Of a stretch of DNA of 64,000 nt, positions 20,578 through 28,082 are shown piece after piece. Origin of the DNA: Sulfitobacter sp. OXR-159. GTDB lineage: Bacteria > Pseudomonadota > Alphaproteobacteria > Rhodobacterales > Rhodobacteraceae. A program made the position numbers and the translations under genes. The notes under the pieces were generated by a model. The model made no database searches. It was not told the origin of the DNA and saw only the letters and a program-made list of their open reading frames with translations. Positions within the stretch are counted from its first letter, which is position 1. The number at the start of each line of letters is the position of its first letter. The stretch lies in assembly GCF_034377145.1 (NCBI RefSeq), contig NZ_CP139707.1:1559001-1623000 (forward strand), in the 5' to 3' direction.

Positions 20578-20595
20578 GCCCCGAAAGGGCGGCGG

Positions 20596-21828
20596 TTATT
20601 CCGCCGCCGCCGGCTGTCGGTTTTCCATCCGCCCCATATAGAGCATCAGAGCGTAAGCTCCGCAGGCCATGAGCAGCATCGCCAGCGCCAGTGGCTTGGT
20701 CGTGCCGTCGAACATCAACCCCACGGGCGAGGCGATGAGCGCGGCCAGCACAGTTGAAATCGCCCCCACGACCGAGGCGGCCATGCCCGCGATATGGCCC
20801 ATCGGCTCCATCGCGATGGCATTAAGGTTGCCCAGCGTCAGCCCCGCTTGGAAGAACAGGCAGGTCTGGAAGAACACAAAGGCGGCAAAGCCGTAAGGGT
20901 CGGGCAGGGCGCCGAGGTTCAGGAAATACATGGCCCCTGACAGCAGAATTTGAAAGCCAAAGGCGATGCTCACCAATCGGCGCATGCCATAGCGCACGAC
21001 CAGCAGCGCATTGATCAGGCTGGCGCTGGCCGCCACGACGGCGATACCGCCAAACCAGAGCGGGAAGCTTTCGCCCCGGCCATAGACGGTGTCATAAATC
21101 GGCTGCACCAGCATGATCATCGAAAATAGCATCGCCAAGGCCAGCGATTGCACGAGGATCGACAGGCGCACCGTGCGGTGGCCGACCAACTCGCGCACTG
21201 CGTCGATGATCAGCCGCGCGCGCAGGGGGCGACGGTTTTCCGGCGGCAATGTTTCGGGCAGGCGCAGGCCCATCCAAACTACTGAGATGATTGAAAACGC
21301 CATGAAAGCGATGAAGATCGCGCGCCAGCCCGCCGTGTGAATGATCCCCGCGCCCAACATGGGTGCCATGGCGGGCACCAATGCGAAGACCATCATCACC
21401 ACCGACATGATCCGCGCCATCTCGCGCCCGGCATAGAGGTCACGAATGATCGCCACGGCCACCACGCGGGGACCAGAAGCGCCGAGCCCCTGAAAGATAC
21501 GGGCCACGAGCATGACTTCCAGTGAGTTGCTCATCCATGCCACGAAGGCCGACACCGAATAAAGTGCTGCGCCGCCAAAGACCACGTTGCGCCGCCCGAA
21601 TGCATCCGACAACGGCCCGCTAAAGAACGTGCCCAACCCCATGCCCAGCACGAAGGACGTGAGGATCAGCGGGGCGCGGTGGGCGATCTCGGGCGAGAGT
21701 TCCGCCGCGATCTCGGGCAGGGCGGGCAGCATCGCATCAATGGAAAAGGCGATGGTGGCGGTCATCATCGCGATGAGGGCGACGAATTCGATCCGCCCCA
21801 TGGAGAATTTTGGATTTTCGGTGGTCAC
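20596..21828 (-). CDS. Bcr/CflA-type MFS multidrug exporter
   Basis: 410 residues with 12 predicted membrane helices. The motif GPLSDAFGRRNVVFGGAALY is the MFS cytoplasmic loop 2-3 signature in the form typical of the Bcr/CflA drug-resistance subfamily. The N-terminus (IAFSIDAMLPALPEIAAEL) also matches that subfamily. It likely exports drugs or metabolites with proton antiport; the substrate is unknown. It is convergent with mfd. The upstream region holds a 23-bp operator-like palindrome over the likely promoter, pointing to control by a dimeric repressor encoded elsewhere. Confidence 0.87.
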   Translation of the reverse strand: MTTENPKFSMGRIEFVALIAMMTATIAFSIDAMLPALPEIAAELSPEIAHRAPLILTSFVLGMGLGTFFSGPLSDAFGRRNVVFGGAALYSVSAFVAWMSNSLEVMLVARIFQGLGASGPRVVAVAIIRDLYAGREMARIMSVVMMVFALVPAMAPMLGAGIIHTAGWRAIFIAFMAFSIISVVWMGLRLPETLPPENRRPLRARLIIDAVRELVGHRTVRLSILVQSLALAMLFSMIMLVQPIYDTVYGRGESFPLWFGGIAVVAASASLINALLVVRYGMRRLVSIAFGFQILLSGAMYFLNLGALPDPYGFAAFVFFQTCLFFQAGLTLGNLNAIAMEPMGHIAGMAASVVGAISTVLAALIASPVGLMFDGTTKPLALAMLLMACGAYALMLYMGRMENRQPAAAE

Positions 21829-21899
21829 GAACGCGCGCTCCGGCGATTGTCCCGAACGGCGGATCCGTCTGGGCAGGCTTCAGGGAATAACTTGTGGTT

Positions 21900-21922
21900 G
21901 CGCTCTCGATAATTGAGAACGC
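21900..21922. promoter_or_regulatory. Operator-like 23-bp palindrome upstream of the MFS exporter
   Basis: A 23-bp odd palindrome with 9 of 11 arm positions paired; the core reads TCTCGATAATTGAGA and the outer arms are GCG and CGC. On the minus strand a possible promoter, TTGCCA (21930-21935), 17 bp, TATCGA (21907-21912), is covered by it. It resembles MarR/TetR-type sites. No regulator gene is adjacent. Confidence 0.5.
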
Positions 21923-21949
21923 TTAACTTGGCAATGATTGCCGCCCTGT

Positions 21950-22594
21950 TTAGCTCTGCTGTTTGGTCAGATCGGCAATGACCTGCGCCCATAGCTCGGG
22001 CGGCTGTGCACCCGGCACCGCATGGGCATTCGCGATGATGAACGTCGGCACGGAGTTCACCCCCATCTTGCGGCTATGGGCATCGCGGTCGCGAATGTCC
22101 TGCGCGTCGACATCGGATTTCAGCAAGCGGGTGACCACGGCGGCGTCCATCTCAATGCTATCGGCGATATCGGCCAGCACTTCGGCATCGCCTATGTCGC
22201 GGGCCTCGACGAAATAGGCTTTGAAAAGCGCGGAGACGGCGGCGGTTTGGCGGCCTTCGATCCCGGCCCAATGGATCAGACGGTGCGCGTCCAGCGTGTT
22301 GGGCGTGCGCTGCATGGCCTCGAAGTTGATGTTCAGACCGGCCTTTTCGGCATGTTCCACGACCGGTGCATAGGCGCGTACGGCGCCCTCTTTGCCGCCG
22401 AACTTGCCTTCTAGATAGGCGCGACGGTCCATGCCCTCGCGCGGCATCTCGGGGTTCAGTTGGAAAGGGTGCCATTCGATGGCGAAGGGATGGTTGGGGT
22501 GATCCTGCAATGCGCGGTCCAGATGCGCCTTGCCGATATAGCACCATGGGCAGATCGGGTCTGACATGATATCGAGTTTGATCGCTTCGGCCAT
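21950..22594 (-). CDS. DsbA-family (FrnE-like) thiol oxidoreductase
   Basis: 214 residues. The thioredoxin-fold motif CPWC (SDPICPWCYIGK) lies near the N-terminus, with an inserted helical domain and a C-terminal TFIIANAHAVPGAQ-type cis-proline region (GVNSVPTFI). No signal peptide is visible, so it is cytoplasmic, as for FrnE/2-hydroxychromene-2-carboxylate isomerase-like members. The start is ATG 22594, with GGGG eight bases upstream; an ATG four codons earlier has no ribosome binding site. The gene is divergent from the XRE regulator. Confidence 0.87.
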   Translation of the reverse strand: MAEAIKLDIMSDPICPWCYIGKAHLDRALQDHPNHPFAIEWHPFQLNPEMPREGMDRRAYLEGKFGGKEGAVRAYAPVVEHAEKAGLNINFEAMQRTPNTLDAHRLIHWAGIEGRQTAAVSALFKAYFVEARDIGDAEVLADIADSIEMDAAVVTRLLKSDVDAQDIRDRDAHSRKMGVNSVPTFIIANAHAVPGAQPPELWAQVIADLTKQQS

Positions 22595-22661
22595 GGTAAA
22601 CCCCATCTATTGCTGCGCAATGGGCATAGCGGGCCGGGGCGGGTATCGCAAGCGGGCAGCG

Positions 22662-22690
22662 TTGCAAGCGCCTTTGGGCGCGGCTATAGC
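22662..22690 (+). promoter_or_regulatory. Candidate promoter of the XRE-cupin regulator gene
   Basis: TTGCAA (22662-22667), a 17-bp spacer, and TATAGC (22685-22690). The spacer contains GCGCC-TTTG-GGCGC, a possible operator. The -10 box ends six bases before the ATG at 22697, so transcription would begin at or next to the start codon. Confidence 0.5.
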
Positions 22691-22696
22691 AGGTCC

Positions 22697-23320
22697 ATGA
22701 CAGACACGCCGCCCCGTTCCATGATCCAGATCGCCCGCGAAAGCGGCGCGAACGAGACCGCCCCGCCGGTCGACCTTGGTGCGCGGGTGCGCGAGCTGCG
22801 CAAGGCGCGCAACTGGACGTTGGAGCAGGCCGCGCGGCAGGCCGGGCTGGCGCGCTCAACCCTTAGCAAGATCGAAAACGGGCTGATGTCGCCCACCTAT
22901 GACGCGCTGAAAAAGCTCGCCGTGGGGTTGGAGATCACGGTGCCGCAGTTGTTCACCCCGCCTGCGGGGGAAAAGATCACTGGCCGCATGGCCGTGACCC
23001 GCGCCGAAGAGGGCGCGGCCAAGGCCACCGGCACCTATGAGCATGTTCTGCTGGCCGACGCCCTGCGCAAGAAACAGATGCTGCCCTACCGCGCCCGCAT
23101 CCGCGCGCGCCGGATGGAGGAATTCGACGGCTGGGTGCGCCATGACGGGGAGGAATTCCTCTATGTGCTGACCGGCATGGTGCGGCTTTTTACCGAGTTT
23201 TACGAGCCCGTCGACATGCGCCGGGGCGATAGCGCCTATTACGACGCCACCATGGGGCACAATGTCGTCTCGCTCAGCGATGAGGATGCGACGATCCTCT
23301 GGGTGACCTCACTGGTCTGA
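22697..23320 (+). CDS. XRE-family transcriptional regulator with C-terminal cupin domain
   Basis: 207 residues. The N-terminal helix-turn-helix at about residues 27-82 (VRELRKARNWTLEQAARQAG; RSTLSKIENGLMSPTYDALKKLA) is followed by a small beta-barrel cupin (WVRHDGEEFLYVLTGMVRLF; RRGDSAYYDATMGHNVVSL). Such proteins sense small metabolites through the cupin and repress nearby genes. ATG 22697 is chosen because upstream codons lie in the promoter. The last 12 coding bases overlap the end of the convergent YejA-like gene. Candidate targets are itself and the divergent DsbA-family gene. Confidence 0.87.
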   Translation: MTDTPPRSMIQIARESGANETAPPVDLGARVRELRKARNWTLEQAARQAGLARSTLSKIENGLMSPTYDALKKLAVGLEITVPQLFTPPAGEKITGRMAVTRAEEGAAKATGTYEHVLLADALRKKQMLPYRARIRARRMEEFDGWVRHDGEEFLYVLTGMVRLFTEFYEPVDMRRGDSAYYDATMGHNVVSLSDEDATILWVTSLV

Positions 23321-25156
23321 ATTCTCTGCCGGTTTCCACCACCAGACTTCGGGCATGAAGTTCGGCCCGTCGCCATATAGCGGGATCGTGTCTGGGTAAG
23401 CCATGCGGGCGTCATGGGCGATCAGCCCCTCGTCGAACTGCCAGAACGGAATGACATAGCGCCCGGCGGTCAGGATACGGTCCAGCGCGCGGGTGGCGGC
23501 GACGAAATCCGCCGTTTCGCGGGCCTGCAGCATCTGGTTAATCATCGCGTCCACCGCCGGAGAGCGCACGCCCATCAGGTTGCGTGTGCCGGGCAGGTCG
23601 GCGGCCTCTGACCCCCAATAGAAACGCTGCTCTGTGCCGGGGCTGAGCGATAGGGCGCGGCGGAAGAAGGTCATGTCGAAGTCATATTCGTTCTGACGCG
23701 CCACGAATTGCGCGTCATCAACCGTTTCAATCTGCGCTGTGATCCCGAGCCGCTTTAGCGCCTGCGTGTAAAGCTCTGCAATCGCTAGGTTTTCACGGCT
23801 GCCCTTCGACAGAAGAATGGAGAATGTAAGCGGCGTGCCATCCGCCCGGCGCATGACGCCGCCTTCGGCCTGATAGCCTGCGGCATTAAGCTGCTGCATC
23901 GCGGCACGAATGCCCGAGCGGTTGCGGACAGAGCCATCGGCCACCGGCAGCCGATAGCCATCCACCGTGCCCGGCGGCAGCGTGTCGGCGTAATCGGCCA
24001 GCAGGTCAAAGACCCGGCCCGTCGCCGGGCCATCGCGCATGGCAAGGTCGGAGTTTGAGAAATAGGAGGTGATCCGGGGCAGGGCACCGCCGGTCAGCGT
24101 CTCGTTGATATACTCAAAGTTAAAGGCCGAGATCAGCGCGTCGCGCACCCGCCAATCGTCAAAGGGCGCGCGGCGGGAATTCATCACAAAGCCCGTCATG
24201 CCCGAGGGTTTGCTGTGCGGAAAACTGGATTTCACCACCTCGCCCCGACTGATCGCCGGGAAGTCGTATTGCGTGGCCCAAGTCTCGGCGTTGAATTCAC
24301 GCACGGCTGAGATTTGGCCGGCTTTAAATGCCTCGAACAACACATTGGCATCGCCGTAGAAGTCGATTTTGACCTCATCATAGTTATGCGTGCCTTGCCG
24401 AAAGGGTACATCGGCGCCCCAGTAATCAGGGTTGCGCGTCAGCGTGACATGGCGCCCCGCCTGATAGTCGCTGATGACGTAAGGCCCCGTTCCTAGTGGT
24501 ATTTCGGTCAAGGGGGCATTGGCGAAGTCCTGACCTTCCCATTGCGCTTTGCTGAGAATGGGGCGCATCCCGGCGAGCAGGGCAAGCTCACGGTTGTCGC
24601 TGTCAAAGGTCATCCGCAGGCTGCGCGGACCGGTCTGTTCGATGCTTTCAATCTGTTGGCGCAGTCCGTGGTAGCGGGGGTGGCCCTCAGTGCCCAGCAG
24701 ATCGAAAGAAAAGATCACATCCTCGACCGTGACCGGGCTGCCATCGGAAAACTGCGCCTCTTCGCGCAGGGTGAACTCAACCCACGAACGGTCATCGGGC
24801 ACTTCGATCGTCTCGGCCAGCAGCCCATAAAGCGCAAAGGGTTCGTCCCATGATCGCCCCATCAAAGTCTCATGGGTGAAATGCGGCAGCTGCCAAGGCG
24901 CGGTGCCTTTACGGACGAAGGGGTTAAGGCTGTCGAATCCCCCGGTATTGCCCAAAACGATCTCGCCCCCCTTGGGGGCATCGGGATTTACATAAGGCAG
25001 GGCGGCAAAATCGGCGGGCAGGGCTGGGTCGCCGTACATGGCGATTCCATGCTGAGGGGCCGCCAAGGCCCCGCCAGAGAGCAGAATCAGTGAAGAAAGG
25101 GCCGCAACGCCCCGGCCTGTCGAGAAAAAATCCCAGCTCATTTTTGAAACAATCAC
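23309..25156 (-). CDS. Extracellular solute-binding protein family 5, YejA-like
   Basis: 615 residues with a signal peptide ending near GGALAAPQ. The mature protein has family-5 oligopeptide-binding features (LPYVNPDAPKGGEIVLG; DGSPVTVEDVIFSFD; GTGPYVISDYQAGRHVTLTRNPDYWG; RRVRDAL-like WRVRDALISAFNFEY). The overall wording and length match E. coli YejA, which delivers peptides to YejBEF. No permease or ATPase genes are adjacent, so it is an orphan here. The start is GTG 25156, with AAGGG at good spacing; an in-frame ATG five codons later has no ribosome binding site. Confidence 0.88.
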   Translation of the reverse strand: MIVSKMSWDFFSTGRGVAALSSLILLSGGALAAPQHGIAMYGDPALPADFAALPYVNPDAPKGGEIVLGNTGGFDSLNPFVRKGTAPWQLPHFTHETLMGRSWDEPFALYGLLAETIEVPDDRSWVEFTLREEAQFSDGSPVTVEDVIFSFDLLGTEGHPRYHGLRQQIESIEQTGPRSLRMTFDSDNRELALLAGMRPILSKAQWEGQDFANAPLTEIPLGTGPYVISDYQAGRHVTLTRNPDYWGADVPFRQGTHNYDEVKIDFYGDANVLFEAFKAGQISAVREFNAETWATQYDFPAISRGEVVKSSFPHSKPSGMTGFVMNSRRAPFDDWRVRDALISAFNFEYINETLTGGALPRITSYFSNSDLAMRDGPATGRVFDLLADYADTLPPGTVDGYRLPVADGSVRNRSGIRAAMQQLNAAGYQAEGGVMRRADGTPLTFSILLSKGSRENLAIAELYTQALKRLGITAQIETVDDAQFVARQNEYDFDMTFFRRALSLSPGTEQRFYWGSEAADLPGTRNLMGVRSPAVDAMINQMLQARETADFVAATRALDRILTAGRYVIPFWQFDEGLIAHDARMAYPDTIPLYGDGPNFMPEVWWWKPAENSDQ

Positions 25157-25221
25157 GATCTGCCCTTATTTTGTTGGAGTTAATCCATACCCGCGGATTC
25201 CCGCCTTATCAAACTTTTAGC

Positions 25222-25250
25222 TTGGATTGTGACCGTAGTAGGCGTATACA
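25222..25250 (+). promoter_or_regulatory. Candidate promoter of a small RNA
   Basis: TTGGAT (25222-25227), a 17-bp spacer, and TATACA (25245-25250). The boxes match sigma70 consensus only partly, but the spacing is ideal and the unit sits just upstream of a stem-loop and terminator with no reading frame. Confidence 0.4.
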
Positions 25251-25254
25251 GAGG

Positions 25255-25331
25255 TCACTGCTCGATAGGTTTCTTGCCTGTATGAAACCTGCCTCAATAA
25301 CTTACGCCCGCCTCGTGCGGGCGTTTTTTTT
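25255..25331 (+). ncRNA. Candidate intergenic small RNA
   Basis: A roughly 75-nt transcript is predicted between the divergent YejA-like and bdhA genes. It would begin near 25257, form a first hairpin (AGGTTTC at 25267-25273, a 10-nt loop TTGCCTGTAT, GAAACCT at 25284-25290), then a single-stranded stretch CTCAATAACTTA. It would end in a strong intrinsic terminator with an 8-T tail, the usual Hfq-binding design. No plausible peptide is encoded. The 5' end is an estimate. The alternative is an attenuated leader of bdhA, which starts 110 bases downstream of the T-tract. Confidence 0.5.
25305..25331 (+). terminator. Intrinsic terminator upstream of bdhA
   Basis: The stem CGCCCGC (25305-25311) and GCGGGCG (25317-25323), with loop CTCGT, is followed by eight T residues (25324-25331). 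It is active in the plus direction only. No gene ends here on the plus strand, so it must end either a small RNA or an attenuated leader. Confidence 0.85.
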
Positions 25332-25440
25332 GGCCTATTGCTTGCCGCCTCCCTTCCTTGGCGGTTTCGCGCGCAAACCCTTTCCCTTTGCCGCCGTCGC
25401 AGTACATGATGCAGTCGCAGCATGAACAAGGAGACGCGCC

Positions 25441-26226
25441 ATGGCTTTCACCATCGACCTGTCCGGCAAGACAGCCGTCATCACCGGATCGAATTCTGGA
25501 ATCGGACTGGGCATCGCCTGGGAATTGGCGCGTGCCGGGGCCGATATCGTGTTGAACTCTTTTACCGATGACGAAGCGGATCATGCTTTGGCGCAGAAGA
25601 TGGCCGAGGAATGCAACGTAACGGCCCGGTACATCAAGGCGGATATGTCCAAGGGGGCGGAGTGTCGGCGTTTGATCGCCGAAGCCGGGACCTGTGACAT
25701 CCTGGTGAACAATGCGGGCATCCAGCACGTGGCTCCGATCCCTGAGTTTCCGGCCGAGAAATGGGATGCGATCATCGCGATTAACCTGTCGTCGGCCTTT
25801 CACACCACCGCCGAAGCACTGCCGATGATGCGCAAGGCGGGGTGGGGCCGGGTGATCAACATCGCCTCGGCGCATGGCTTGACGGCCTCGCCCTATAAAT
25901 CGGCCTATATCGCCGCAAAACATGGGATTGTCGGCCTCAGCAAGACGACCGCGCTAGAAACAGCAAAAGAGCCAATCACCTGCAACGCGATCTGCCCGGG
26001 CTATGTGCTGACCCCCATCGTCCAGAAGCAGATCCCCGACACGATGAAAGAATACGACATGAGCCGCGAAGAGGTAATCGAGCAGGTCATGCTCACGCGC
26101 CAGCCTTCGCGTGAATTTGCCACGGTCGAGCAGATGGGCGGCACGGCGACGTTTCTCTGCTCTGACGCGGCGGCCCAGATCACCGGCACGACCATCAGCG
26201 TCGATGGCGGCTGGACAGCGTTGTAA
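25441..26226 (+). CDS. bdhA: 3-hydroxybutyrate dehydrogenase
   Basis: 261-residue short-chain dehydrogenase interconverting 3-hydroxybutyrate and acetoacetate with NAD, the step after polyhydroxybutyrate depolymerisation. The cofactor motif is GSNSGIGLGIAW, followed by LVNNAGIQHVAPI. The active site shows INIASAHGL and the Y-x3-K motif SAYIAAKHG. The sequence QHVAPIEEF-like and the conserved VLTPIVQKQIPD segment distinguish this family from generic reductases. The ATG at 25441 follows AAGGAGACGCGCC, a strong ribosome binding site. A patatin-like gene starts five bases after its stop. Confidence 0.92.
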   Translation: MAFTIDLSGKTAVITGSNSGIGLGIAWELARAGADIVLNSFTDDEADHALAQKMAEECNVTARYIKADMSKGAECRRLIAEAGTCDILVNNAGIQHVAPIPEFPAEKWDAIIAINLSSAFHTTAEALPMMRKAGWGRVINIASAHGLTASPYKSAYIAAKHGIVGLSKTTALETAKEPITCNAICPGYVLTPIVQKQIPDTMKEYDMSREEVIEQVMLTRQPSREFATVEQMGGTATFLCSDAAAQITGTTISVDGGWTAL

Positions 26227-26231
26227 GCGCC

Positions 26232-27266
26232 GTGGCGGTCAAAAAACGCATTAACCTCGCCCTCCAAGGGGGCGGCGCGCATGGCGCTTTCACTTGGGGG
26301 GTGTTGGATCGGCTGTTGCAACAGGACGATCTTGAGATCTGCGGCATCTCCGGCACGTCTGCCGGGGCGCTGAATGGCGCGGCGCTGAAATCGGGCATGA
26401 TCTCGGGCGGGCGCGAGGGCGCGCGGGAAAACCTTGATTGGCTCTGGACGCAGGTGTCGGGCATTTCCGACCTGCGGCTGTCACATTGGCTGGCGCCTTT
26501 TGGGCTGGATAAGCTCAGTCAGGCGATGGAATATTCCCTGCCCATGGCGATCTCAGACTCGCTGACGCGGGTCGTGTCGCCCTATGCCTATGGGCCGTTC
26601 TATCGCAATCCACTCGAAGATGTCGTGGCGCGGTTCGACTATGGCAAAGTGGGGGCGCAGAAACCGCCGTTCTTCTTTGTCTGCGCCACGCGGGTGCGCA
26701 ACGGCAAGATCAGAGTGTTCGAGGGAGATGAGATCGGCCCTGCCGCGCTGCTGGCCTCGGCTTGTCTGCCGACGATCTTTAAGGCGGTTGAGATTGACGA
26801 TGCCCAGACCGGCCAACGCGAAGCGTTTTGGGATGGCGGTTACACTGGCAACCCGGCGCTGTTTCCGCTGTTCCGCGATGACCTGCCCGAAGACATCGTG
26901 GTGGTGAACATCAACCCGCTAGAGCGTGAAGACCTGCCGACAACGCCCCAGCAAATCCAGAACCGGATCAATGAAATCAGCTTTAATTCCAGCCTCTTGC
27001 GAGAGATGCGTGCGATTGATTTCGTCCAGCGCCTGATCGCGGATGGCACCCTGCCAGAGGGACGGATGAAGCGGGTCCACATGCATATGATCGCCGATGA
27101 CGCGCTAATGGCGCAGCTTTCGGTGGCCACCAAGCTGATGCCGAACCCAGCCGTGATCAGGGCGCTGCATGAGGCGGGTGTGGCGGCGGCGGATCAGTTT
27201 TTGACGGACCACTTTGATGATCTGAACCAACGCAGCAGCGTCGATCTACCCGCGATGTTCGGCTGA
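26232..27266 (+). CDS. Patatin-like phospholipase family protein
   Basis: 344 residues. The patatin catalytic elements are intact: oxyanion loop QGGGAHGAF, nucleophile elbow GTSAG, and catalytic-dyad Asp in WDGGYTGNP. The C-terminal half (ERVLTPQQ-like TTPQQIQNRINEISFNSSLLREMRAIDFV) matches the DUF3734-type bacterial patatin group. No signal peptide is present, so it is cytoplasmic. The start is GTG 26232, five bases after bdhA, so the two are cotranscribed. A role in polyhydroxybutyrate or membrane-lipid turnover is inferred from this pairing. Its last 21 bases overlap the end of the convergent DUF502 gene. Confidence 0.87.
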   Translation: MAVKKRINLALQGGGAHGAFTWGVLDRLLQQDDLEICGISGTSAGALNGAALKSGMISGGREGARENLDWLWTQVSGISDLRLSHWLAPFGLDKLSQAMEYSLPMAISDSLTRVVSPYAYGPFYRNPLEDVVARFDYGKVGAQKPPFFFVCATRVRNGKIRVFEGDEIGPAALLASACLPTIFKAVEIDDAQTGQREAFWDGGYTGNPALFPLFRDDLPEDIVVVNINPLEREDLPTTPQQIQNRINEISFNSSLLREMRAIDFVQRLIADGTLPEGRMKRVHMHMIADDALMAQLSVATKLMPNPAVIRALHEAGVAAADQFLTDHFDDLNQRSSVDLPAMFG

Positions 27267-27998
27267 GTTTTCGGGGTCTGACAGCGCCAGCGCCTCGGGC
27301 AGATCGGCACCGGGGCGCGGCGGGTAGACCAGCCCGGCAGAGATCACCAGCTTCGCCGCGTCTTCGACACTCATGTCGAGCTCGATCACATCCTCGCGCG
27401 GCAGGAAGAGCAAAAAGCCTGAGGTCGGGTTTGGCGTCGTCGGCAGAAAGACCGAAAGCATCTCGCCCCCCGCGTTTGTCCGGGCCAAGACCTCTCCCTT
27501 GGCTTCGGTCGAGATAAAGCCAAGCGCCCAGATGCCGCGCCGGGGGTATTCGATCAGGCAGGCGGTCTCAAAGCTCCGCTCGGACTGGGCAAAGATCGTC
27601 TCGGAGATCTGTTTGATGCCGGAGTAGATCGTCCGCACCACGGGGGTGCGTTCCACCAGACTTTCGGCAAAACGGATCATCGAACGCCCGATCAGCCCTT
27701 TCGCAGCCCAGCCCACCATGACGGTGAAGATCAAAAAGATCACCACCCCAAGGCCGCGCACGTTGAATTGCATCGAGGGGTCGAGGCCAAGGAAATCTTG
27801 GAGCAGGCGGTCAGGATGGTAGGCTTTGGGCACCAATGGCAGCACGAAACCGTCGATCCAGCCGACCACGCTCCAGATCAGCCAGATGGTCAGCCCAACG
27901 GGCGCAATCACAACCAACCCGGTCAGGAAAGACGCGCGCAGCCTTGCGACAAGGCTGCGCCGGACCTGTGTTGGGTCGGGATCAAAAGGTGTGTTCAT
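27246..27998 (-). CDS. DUF502-family membrane protein
   Basis: 250 residues with two predicted membrane helices (SFLTGLVVIAPVGLTIWLIWSVVGW at about 23-47 and GVVIFLIFTVMVGWAAKGLIG at about 80-100). A conserved soluble part follows (VERTPVVRTIYSGIKQI; FLPTTPNPTSGFLLFLPREDV). This is the DUF502 family, widespread and functionally uncharacterised. The start chosen is ATG 27998 (MNTPFDPDP); the longer frame starts at a TTG without a clear ribosome binding site. It is convergent and slightly overlapping with the patatin gene. Confidence 0.86.
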   Translation of the reverse strand: MNTPFDPDPTQVRRSLVARLRASFLTGLVVIAPVGLTIWLIWSVVGWIDGFVLPLVPKAYHPDRLLQDFLGLDPSMQFNVRGLGVVIFLIFTVMVGWAAKGLIGRSMIRFAESLVERTPVVRTIYSGIKQISETIFAQSERSFETACLIEYPRRGIWALGFISTEAKGEVLARTNAGGEMLSVFLPTTPNPTSGFLLFLPREDVIELDMSVEDAAKLVISAGLVYPPRPGADLPEALALSDPENSAEHRG

Positions 27999-28082
27999 CT
28001 GCGCCGTTTTCCGAAGAGTTAATCGCAATATAGCTAAGGCGTATGCCCCGGCCCGGCAATGGCTCGACGGTGTTTTTCGCCT

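Noticed and set aside
20588..20608. GGCGGCGG/CCGCCGCC hairpin after mfd
   Set aside because: It overlaps the Ala-coding 3' end of the convergent MFS gene and lacks a T-tract, so it probably reflects codon content, though it may still slow polymerase.
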